Of a stretch of 64,000 bases of DNA, positions 57,273 through 64,000 are shown one piece after another (position 1 is the first letter of the stretch; each line of letters begins with the position of its first letter). The position numbers and the translations under genes are program-made. Source of the DNA: Vulcanimicrobiota bacterium (lineage in GTDB: Bacteria; Vulcanimicrobiota; JAJTBE01); contig JAIORV010000155.1 in NCBI GenBank assembly GCA_021107945.1, positions 34,152 through 98,151 of the forward strand, in the 5' to 3' direction. Below the pieces are notes generated by a model that was not told where the DNA came from, made no database searches, and saw nothing but the letters and a program-made list of their open reading frames with translations.

Positions 57273-60200
57273 ATGAACAATGAGGAAAATGATCAAAATA
57301 TGCTGAAGAGAGAAGATATAACTGATTGGCAGGGCTTTTTGGATGCTCTCAAAAAGCGTGCGACCTTGGGAACAAAGCGCACATGGGAGTTTCTGGATCC
57401 AACCGCACGAGCCATTATAAATTCTTATAATCTGGGACTGACGATGAAACCGGGTTCTCAGGATCGCATTGTTGAATCCCTCAATATAATAATTTCCAGC
57501 GATAAGGAGTTCTGTAGTCCTGAACTATTGGAAAATCTGCAAATTCCCAAGGATACCCAGATCGATATCCAGGCCGCCCTTGACGCTACTGACCCAAAAG
57601 AGCTACGAAAGAGCAACAGGCTTCTCCTTAAAAAAATATTTAAAGGGTTGATGAGGGAGGTGCAAAGCAAAAGGGGGGAAATGGAAGAAATTGAGGAAAC
57701 ACGATCGTGGGAATCGAGACAAACTGGAGCGGATAAAGAAGAATCTGCAAAGAAACCCGGTATTTGGGCACGCCTCAAAGGAAAATTTGTACCAAAGAAT
57801 GAGAGAAAAGAGATGGAGGGTGTCTCAGGCGAGGAATCTCCGCCAAGTCATCGCAAGATTGTTATTGGAATTGTTTCAGGAGTCATTGTATTACTCATCA
57901 TAGCATTTTGCCTCACATATTTCTTTCGGTCAGGAAATAAAGTAAGCAAAGCGCCCATTACCACACAGAAGCCCAAGGTCACAACAACGCAATCACCCGT
58001 ACGTATGTATAAAAAATATAGACAGAGGGATTTTCTCCTCTCGAAGGAAGAGATAAGGTGGCCCAATCTTTGCGGCACATTGAATAAAAACCAAGAACTG
58101 CCACCGGAAAATCAATCTAAAGCAAAGAAGCGAATTTGGGAGAGTCTGAACTGGGACGCGAAGGATGCCATATCCGAATGGAATAAGACAAAGAATCCAA
58201 ATGGGCCAGATGATGATGCAAAAAAATTTATAATTCTGAGTCTTAATTTTCTTATTAAGGATAAAGACAGGAATTTCTATGATTCTGGCATCTTTGATAT
58301 GAATAAAATCATTATCGAGCAAAAAGACAAAGAAATAGCAAAAATTGACAGAAATGAATTGAAGGACTGGCAAGTCGCCTATCTAAACCGACGCATTCTT
58401 GAAGGCACATTTCCACAGGTCATAAAGTCTGTGGCGCCAGTTGAATTTGCGGGTGTCACTGTAACTCCCACGCCGTCACCGATAGGCACACCCACTCAGA
58501 CTCCCCATCCAGGAAATTATGCAGCCGGCTCGACCCAGATACAAAATTGGCATATAAATCTGCTAATTGCGTTAGCTGTTATCTTCATTGTTTTACTTGG
58601 ACTTGTGCTTTATCTTCTGTTTCTGATCCACAATAAGATATTTCTCGAGATATGGCCAAAAAGTGAATTAGACAAGAAAGCCCTTTACGGGCTTGTCAAA
58701 GATGTCAAATCTGACTCAAGATTCATAATGGAAGCATTTACCGGCGATTCAGTAAGAGATGGATATAAGGAATTTGGGAAGAATACTAAAGGACTTGTTG
58801 AAAAAATATCGCAAATCAAAGAAATTAAATCACAATTGGATGAAATTAGTAAAAATAATCTACAGATGGAGCAAGCAGTTTCCGCAAATTTCGATAATAT
58901 AAACCGGAAAATTGAATGGTTGAACACGACTATCGGAAAATACCTTGATGATAAAGGTATTAGATATAACAAATATGTACAAGAAAATAAAATCATCACC
59001 ACTATTAAGAAGAACGAAAGGGACGAACTAGAAGATGCCGGCGGCTCAGCATTATCGCGTAAGATTTTGGGGGAACGGTTCATATCTTTAATAAAGGCAT
59101 ATAACGATGGCGTGCGATCCAATAATGACGTTCATTATTTTAGTATAAGTAAGGCATGCGATGAATTGGCGGAAACTCAGTTGACTGGAAATCGGGAGCT
59201 TGAATCATTTCGAAGCGGCCCGATTCTGCTAAGCAGAATTGGGGAGTATTGGCTTCTCATGCTTAATCCTTATGACTCCAAGAATAGAGATTTTCCGCAA
59301 TTGGAAGCTTGTTTCGAAGTTAAATTTGAAACAAAAGACAAGGATAAATCCCCGGTTTCGCCCTCAAGAATCAGGATAGACAAACTCGGATATTGCAAGG
59401 AAATCAAGATGCCCGGGGGGGATAAAAAAAGGTGGGAAATTGTATCAAAAGGGAAAATAACCATAAGAAATTTGACCGGTGCCAGTGTAACTGGTTACAG
59501 AGATGGAGAACATGAGGATCCTCCCAAGCCCGATTTTCAGGAGCAAATTAAAGAAGAGGATTTTGAAAATACTGGAGTATCGGCAAGAGAGTCAGATAAG
59601 GCTCATTCACAGGAAACCTCCCCTCTAAAAGAAATACATCGAGAAATGCATGAACAAACCGAGAAGCCGCCTGTTAAAGAAGAATTCGCGTCATACAAAT
59701 CCCAGGAAGTGGTTGACCAGCCAAGCCAATTCGTTGATGAAGATCAATATGAATACTATGGTGAAGAACGCTATGAAGAAGAAATGGAATACTCGGGAGA
59801 ACAAGTGGCATCTGAATTTGAAGGAGAATATGAGGGAGAATACAAGGAGAATCAATATACCGATTATCAACAAGAAAATCAATATATGGGCGATCAGATA
59901 GATGAGATCCCTCACCAAGTTCGACAAGAGATCTTCGAGACTTCATTGCAAAGAAAAGAAAATGAAAAACTGGAGATACAGGGTGAGCCCGCGTTTGATA
60001 AATCTGATATTCAGGCGAAAAAAAATGAATATGAGAATCAGAAAAGTTTGCTGAAAAGGGGAAAAAAGAAAGATACTGCGGCATCTCATGGGTATAGGGC
60101 GCGAAGAAGACCCTCAGCGAATAATTATGATCACTTAAAAACAAAGGTTCGCTTGGACCCACTGAGAGTAAAAGAAGGTGCGATAGTCCCACCCTGGAAT

Positions 60201-60728
60201 GAAAAGAAGCAGCCAGAAGTACCACAGCAAGCCCGATTCGCTTATGATGGCACTCCGACAGGTAACTTCAAACCGACACCAGAACAATTCGACAAGGATG
60301 TCGAAGAGGAGATTAAATCCGTTCTTCAGATATTGAATGGGTCAAGTCCCCTTGAACAGAGATTTTCTCTGTTGGAACCAAGATTCAATAGCCTTGTCGA
60401 GGCAACCGTCATCCTTGTCCCGGATCCATATAAGAAACCGGTATTGGGTCCACAGGAATATGCCCCATTCCTCGTTATAAAACTCGGGGACAAGTGGTTT
60501 GCATTCGTCAATCCCAGGTGTGCTAAAAAAATAAATAAAGACACCCTTAAGTGCTGTTTCGATCCATCAGTAGAGTTAGTAAAGAAATTTAAAATGGTGA
60601 CTGAAATTTCCGTGAGCAATCTGAGAATTGATCGTCCGGCTTTATTAAAAATTGCCATTGACTCTCCATCCACGGGCGATAGCAAATGGTGGCTGAATGA
60701 CAGGGGAAGTGTATCATTAAGGAAATAG
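57273..60728 (+). CDS. Two-TM scaffold protein with locus-specific repeats and C-terminal domain
   Basis: The 1151-residue protein opens with a copy of the locus repeat (57316-57654; ITDWQGFLDAL, TWEFLDPTARAIINSYNLG, LNIIISSD). A TM helix follows (IVIGIVSGVIVLLIIAF), then a second, more divergent copy (58054-58428), a second TM helix (IALAVIFIVLLGLVLYLLFLI), and a coiled coil (EISKNNLQMEQAVSANFDNI). Next is a globular domain (59200-59460), then a Glu/Tyr-rich disordered region (about 59700-59900), and finally a C-terminal domain shared with 43711-45099. GAGAGCGGGGG precedes the ATG. It probably bridges the NTPases to the membrane. Confidence 0.68.
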   Translation: MNNEENDQNMLKREDITDWQGFLDALKKRATLGTKRTWEFLDPTARAIINSYNLGLTMKPGSQDRIVESLNIIISSDKEFCSPELLENLQIPKDTQIDIQAALDATDPKELRKSNRLLLKKIFKGLMREVQSKRGEMEEIEETRSWESRQTGADKEESAKKPGIWARLKGKFVPKNERKEMEGVSGEESPPSHRKIVIGIVSGVIVLLIIAFCLTYFFRSGNKVSKAPITTQKPKVTTTQSPVRMYKKYRQRDFLLSKEEIRWPNLCGTLNKNQELPPENQSKAKKRIWESLNWDAKDAISEWNKTKNPNGPDDDAKKFIILSLNFLIKDKDRNFYDSGIFDMNKIIIEQKDKEIAKIDRNELKDWQVAYLNRRILEGTFPQVIKSVAPVEFAGVTVTPTPSPIGTPTQTPHPGNYAAGSTQIQNWHINLLIALAVIFIVLLGLVLYLLFLIHNKIFLEIWPKSELDKKALYGLVKDVKSDSRFIMEAFTGDSVRDGYKEFGKNTKGLVEKISQIKEIKSQLDEISKNNLQMEQAVSANFDNINRKIEWLNTTIGKYLDDKGIRYNKYVQENKIITTIKKNERDELEDAGGSALSRKILGERFISLIKAYNDGVRSNNDVHYFSISKACDELAETQLTGNRELESFRSGPILLSRIGEYWLLMLNPYDSKNRDFPQLEACFEVKFETKDKDKSPVSPSRIRIDKLGYCKEIKMPGGDKKRWEIVSKGKITIRNLTGASVTGYRDGEHEDPPKPDFQEQIKEEDFENTGVSARESDKAHSQETSPLKEIHREMHEQTEKPPVKEEFASYKSQEVVDQPSQFVDEDQYEYYGEERYEEEMEYSGEQVASEFEGEYEGEYKENQYTDYQQENQYMGDQIDEIPHQVRQEIFETSLQRKENEKLEIQGEPAFDKSDIQAKKNEYENQKSLLKRGKKKDTAASHGYRARRRPSANNYDHLKTKVRLDPLRVKEGAIVPPWNEKKQPEVPQQARFAYDGTPTGNFKPTPEQFDKDVEEEIKSVLQILNGSSPLEQRFSLLEPRFNSLVEATVILVPDPYKKPVLGPQEYAPFLVIKLGDKWFAFVNPRCAKKINKDTLKCCFDPSVELVKKFKMVTEISVSNLRIDRPALLKIAIDSPSTGDSKWWLNDRGSVSLRK

Positions 60729-61006
60729 AGATAAAAGGGAGGAACCGACGGATAGGAATTCATTTTCCAACCACAACTATTAATATGCTGAGTAAGCGAA
60801 AACTTAGAGCGGCACTTCTTGCCTGCCCTTCGTAATACATATTTGACATCCAAGCACATGTCACCAGAAGATAAGCAGAATAACCTTCCTGGTTGTGGAT
60901 CGGTGAGAAGGCAAATGTAATGCCGCCGGATATAATGGGTAGAACTGCCTCACATATTACTTAACGCCTGTTTTTGTATGCCTTTCGTCTGGACCACTTG
61001 ACATAT
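60729..61006. other. Gene-free gap after the tubulin/Hsp70 locus
   Basis: 278 bases without a supported gene, RNA or clear terminator hairpin. Confidence 0.4.
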
Positions 61007-61579
61007 TTATTTCCGCTCAATTCCATGGTACTTCTCAGAACAAATGTCCAAATTGGTCTTTGAAGGGCAACCGCTCTGCGTCTTTAAAAAAGATTTCGGA
61101 CAATATTTATCAGATTTGCTATATGATCTGGGGCGAGGCACAATTCGTCTATATCCCATATTTTTGATATTCCAGCAAAGGGTACTGTAGCAAAAATCGA
61201 GTATAAATTCCTCCTTCGAAATACCATAGAGCCCTTTGATGTGAAGCCTTGTATTAAGCTTTTCCTGATTATCAATCAGGTCTTTACCTCTCTTTCCATG
61301 CTCCCTTCTGAACTTTTCCGGACTACCGTGTTGAGGATTGATGGTAAGTGCCTCCACCCCTCCCTCGTTCCAGGGTCGAATCCGTCGATTCGCAGTTTTC
61401 GGGTTTACTCCGAAAAACCGTGCAATTTCGTAAAACCTAATTTTATGCCTTGTCTTCATCACTAAAAGCATGAATCTTATGCATATAAGCTGTCTTGCAT
61501 TTTTTGCACTTTTAGTCTCTCTCAATAGTTGACCGGGAGTGCCAGATTTCTTATTCGATAATATACAATGTCTTCCCAT
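61007..61579 (-). pseudogene. Remnant of an IS630-family transposase N-terminal half
   Basis: The reading (190 codons) matches the N-terminal HTH region of IS630-like transposases (YEIARFFGVNPKTANRRI, WNEGGVEALT). The catalytic DDE half is missing: the sequence becomes unrelated and ends after the winged-helix part. No inverted repeats were identified at its ends. It separates the tubulin/Hsp70 locus from the small secreted proteins. Confidence 0.7.
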
Positions 61580-61754
61580 AGAAATCTATTTCTACATCAT
61601 ATTCAATTTTCATGTTTTCGAGCATTTCTTTTTTGAATTACTATATACCTTGAATCCTTTGTTAAAGTCACTTGAAATATGTCATATAATTTATGAAATG
61701 AAGCACTAAGGAAGGCAGGCAGCAAGGAGTTTGCCCCTTGCTGCCTGGACGAGA

Positions 61755-62195
61755 CTATTTTCTAAAAACGACAATTCGATGTGTCTTTCCGCCCGGGAGG
61801 GAAGCATATTTTTCACGCCATTGTTTCATTTTATGAGCTTTATTCTTATCCACAACGACAGCGGCTATGTAGAACTTTTCTCCTTTATGAGCATCTTGTT
61901 CCTGACCTATACCGACCGGATCCACCGCGAAATCTCCGCTTTTATCAGTACTTTGTTGATACCACCAGCCAAACCGCGCATTCTTTACAAGAATAACAAG
62001 GACTTCCCCTGGCTTCAGTCTAGCATTTCCAAGTACACTGATTTCCTGGTCAACCTTTCCACCATGTTTGGGATATTTGATTTTTACAACCTTTGATGTA
62101 ATCTCTGGCACCTCGCTCTGTGCCTTTGCCACAAGCCCGCATATCAATATGGAGCAAAGAATGACAGAAATTAATAGAACAATAGGCTTTCTCAT
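61755..62195 (-). CDS. Secreted protein with Ig-like domain and shared C-terminal tail
   Basis: This 146-residue product has a Sec signal (RKPIVLLISVILCSILICGLVAKA) followed by a compact beta-rich domain (VKIKYPKHGGKVDQEI). The C-terminal tail ends KQWREKYASLPGGKTHRIVV, which is repeated in modified form in the proteins at 62885 and 63387. I use the ATG at 62195, with GGAGG eight bases upstream, in place of the more upstream reading to 62219. Confidence 0.7.
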   Translation of the reverse strand: MRKPIVLLISVILCSILICGLVAKAQSEVPEITSKVVKIKYPKHGGKVDQEISVLGNARLKPGEVLVILVKNARFGWWYQQSTDKSGDFAVDPVGIGQEQDAHKGEKFYIAAVVVDKNKAHKMKQWREKYASLPGGKTHRIVVFRK

Positions 62196-62300
62196 TATAG
62201 TATCCTCCTTTTTAATCAATAATTCAGGTCATTTAATCTTGACCATGACTCGATGCATCTTCTGATAAAAGAGTGCAGTCTTCTTTTCCCATCAGAGGAT

Positions 62301-62777
62301 TTATGGTGCTATGGTGAATTTCAGATCGTGCTCCTGTAACACACATCTAAAACCTGATGTATCTTTCACAAAGAACTTCACATCATACTTGCCGGGAGTG
62401 AGTGATAATGTAAAATTCTTGGTGGCTCTCCCTTTCGCATCAGTCCTGAATCTCGCAAAATCTACCTTTCCCCCATTGCGATAGGGTTCGTATTTATCAA
62501 TGAGCAATTTGTTCCCTGGCTTTCCAGGCTTTCCGTTAAGACAAAGCATGTATAAATGATTTGGCGTTAAGCCTGAAAGTTTCACTTGCCCCTTCAAAAC
62601 ACCTTTACATTTTCCAAAATAAGTAAGCTTCCCTTGTGCACCGTCTTTCATCGAAAGCAATTCTATCTCTTCCTTGCCTGAAAATTGTGCATAACTGTAA
62701 CTAAAAGAAGAGACACAAAAAACGATGATAAGAAATAAACATGATAAACCTATGACTGTCTTTCTACTGATTTTCAT
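62301..62777 (-). CDS. Secreted protein, unknown, beta-rich
   Basis: 158 residues with a signal peptide (VIGLSCLFLIIVFCVSSFSYSYA) and a mature part of alternating beta strands (GVLKGQVKLSGL, NHLYMLCLNGKPGKPGN, PGKYDVKFFVKDTSGF), suggestive of a small Ig-like or C2-like fold. AAGGA precedes the ATG. It sits between the two proteins with the shared tail and on the same strand. No further family is recognised. Confidence 0.65.
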   Translation of the reverse strand: MKISRKTVIGLSCLFLIIVFCVSSFSYSYAQFSGKEEIELLSMKDGAQGKLTYFGKCKGVLKGQVKLSGLTPNHLYMLCLNGKPGKPGNKLLIDKYEPYRNGGKVDFARFRTDAKGRATKNFTLSLTPGKYDVKFFVKDTSGFRCVLQEHDLKFTIAP

Positions 62778-62884
62778 TGCTAATACATCCTTTCATTTAC
62801 TAATTTGAATCTGCCGCTCAAAGCGGATGTTATCCAGAACCTATTTTCTTCAATCACCTCCTCCTGCATCTTTTAGCAATCGAA

Positions 62885-63235
62885 TCATTTCCTCTTTACA
62901 GTGATTCGATGTGTCTTTTTATATGAGAGGTTGGCGTACTTATGGCGATACTGTTTCAATTCATCTGCCTTGGCTCTACTGACAATGACCGCAACAATAT
63001 GGAATGTGTTACGAAGCTCACTTTCATTAATCTTCTCTGTTAATTGCCGTGGATCCAACTTGTTTTCGCTAATCAGGTTTATAATGGTCTTTTTATCATC
63101 AATCTTCTCTGCAATATTGAGGGTACTACCATCATTGAGTGTAATATTCCCGATAGTGACTTTCATCTTCCCGGCAATCAAAATTAGCTGTTCCAACCTT
63201 GCCAGGATCCCGTCTATTTTCTCGTTATTCTTCAT
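62885..63235 (-). CDS. Small protein with shared KTHRI tail
   Basis: I choose the ATG at 63235, preceded by GGAGG, giving 116 residues, in place of a reading to 63298. The N-terminus is a helix (KIDGILARLEQLILIAGK). The C-terminal tail (FHIVAVIVSRAKADELKQY, then KYANLSYKKTHRITVKRK) is clearly related to the tail of the protein at 61755. No signal peptide is apparent, unlike its relatives, so it may be the cytoplasmic member. Confidence 0.6.
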   Translation of the reverse strand: MKNNEKIDGILARLEQLILIAGKMKVTIGNITLNDGSTLNIAEKIDDKKTIINLISENKLDPRQLTEKINESELRNTFHIVAVIVSRAKADELKQYRHKYANLSYKKTHRITVKRK

Positions 63236-63386
63236 GCCTACTAAGACCTCCGATCGTATCCGATAAAAAGCTTGGATAGTCTGCCACTTGGCAAGCAATT
63301 ATCGCAAAAATGTGAGCGAACTGCAATATTCAAATGCTCATAATTCATTTCTTGCTGAAGCTATCAAACTGTAATAACCATCAAGA

Positions 63387-63926
63387 TTACCTTTTATAGA
63401 CAATCACCATATGACTATATTCACCAAAGGCTGTTATCCTCTTGTTTAAGGCATCCTTATATTTTTCGAGATTACCAGTAGCATCAATAAGGACAACAAT
63501 CTTCATGCTATCTCCAGTGTTCGTTGAAGGTTCGAAATTGATTGTAATGGGGCCAAAATATCCATTATTATCGACCTTATCTGTATGCACTACATAGTCC
63601 CAACCGATATTACCACCGGACTGCTTCATGACAACCAAGACCTTGCCTGATTCCAGTATCTTTACTTTTCCCTTCAACTCAACTCTTTTTACTGAAGCCT
63701 GGTTCGCAGGAGATACAATATTAATGTCAGTTACTCTCCCTGATGGCGATGGAATTGGAAAAGGTGTTTTTGGAGTTGGGAGAGGAGTAACACTTGGCGG
63801 AGGAGGTGGTATGGATTCTGTAGAAGTTATACTTGTTGGAAGAATCGTCGGAGAGGGAGTTTTTGGACTTGATTGTATGAGTACGAGCACAGTAATACAG
63901 AATACAATTACCAAAGCTAGTATCAC
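63387..63926 (-). CDS. Membrane-anchored Pro-rich protein with Ig-like domain and related tail
   Basis: 179 residues: an N-terminal TM helix (ALVIVFCITVLVLI), a Pro/Thr/Ser-rich linker (IPPPPPSVTPLPTPKTPFPI), then a beta-rich domain (INIVSPANQASVKRVELKGKV) similar to that of the 61755 protein, ending in a tail SMKIVVLIDAT...SHMVIVYKR that resembles the shared tail. The GTG start at 63926 has no clear ribosome site. An in-frame TGA lies 30 bases upstream, so the start cannot be far away. Confidence 0.62.
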   Translation of the reverse strand: MILALVIVFCITVLVLIQSSPKTPSPTILPTSITSTESIPPPPPSVTPLPTPKTPFPIPSPSGRVTDINIVSPANQASVKRVELKGKVKILESGKVLVVMKQSGGNIGWDYVVHTDKVDNNGYFGPITINFEPSTNTGDSMKIVVLIDATGNLEKYKDALNKRITAFGEYSHMVIVYKR

Positions 63927-64000
63927 CGTTATAGTTAGGCTTATGGTAACTATTCAGCCCCTAGTAATTCATCGGCATAAAGGATTTTCCCAGGAAAGCG

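Noticed and set aside
61360..61395. TTCGAATCC-like sequence resembling a tRNA T-arm
   Set aside because: No acceptor or anticodon stem could be built around it, and it lies in the IS630-like frame.

Overview
The window is AT-rich, tightly packed bacterial DNA. Lipoprotein and Sec-type leaders, long overlapping operons and three very different accessory islands suggest an uncultured, probably diderm bacterium. No rRNA or tRNA gene and no phylum-specific marker was seen, so I do not name a taxon. Assignments come from motifs read by eye; no database search was run.

REGION 1 (1-9.5 kb, minus strand). One operon appears to run from an extended -10 promoter near 9500 off the left edge. In transcription order it holds: a degenerate histidine-phosphatase-fold protein, a HIT protein, a 53-residue peptide gene that starts directly on the HIT stop codon, two tandem MtxX-like proteins, a radical SAM/SPASM enzyme, a second degenerate histidine-phosphatase-fold protein, and a complete branched-chain-amino-acid-type ABC transporter (binding lipoprotein, two permeases, two ATPases). 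The layout looks like a ribosomal-peptide (RiPP) or peptide-derived cofactor pathway with its own transporter.

REGION 2 (9.5-28.9 kb). This is a mobile and defence-rich stretch. It holds a TPR protein ending in a HEPN-like RNxxxH motif, an IS3-family element with an A9 slippery run, an in-frame fusion of two unrelated transposases, a truncated membrane-protein remnant, a second two-ORF IS, and an RloC/PrrC-like ATPase with a zinc-hook CxxC and a C-terminal RxxxE...H. Next comes a phage-derived cassette (ParB-methyltransferase, DUF5681, large terminase, DUF2924, large serine recombinase) without structural genes. It is followed by dispersed repeats and a cluster of CAGGGAA motifs.

REGION 3 (28.9-41.2 kb, minus strand). 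A single overlapping operon encodes a GNAT protein, a sigma-70 factor with a C-terminal winged helix, a TGT/DpdA-like base-exchange enzyme, an unknown protein, a small P-loop ATPase, a very large PglY/BrxC-like ATPase, a PglZ-like protein, a HerA-like ATPase and a 75-residue protein. I read it as a DNA-modification defence system in which a DpdA-type enzyme sits where BREX has a methyltransferase. A decayed cas6 fragment lies just upstream.

REGION 4 (41.2-64 kb). A plus-strand locus (46.3-60.7 kb) encodes a polytopic membrane protein, a vWA-like lipoprotein, a small membrane protein, a tubulin-like GTPase, an Hsp70/actin-like ATPase and a two-TM coiled-coil protein. Three of these share a roughly 100-residue domain in five copies. 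A second domain occurs three times, once in a separate minus-strand membrane protein at 43.7-45.1 kb. Nearby lie a proline-rich anchored protein, an exported TPR protein, an IS630-like remnant and four small secreted or anchored proteins, three with related C-terminal tails. I interpret the locus as a membrane-linked tubulin/actin-type NTPase system of unknown function.
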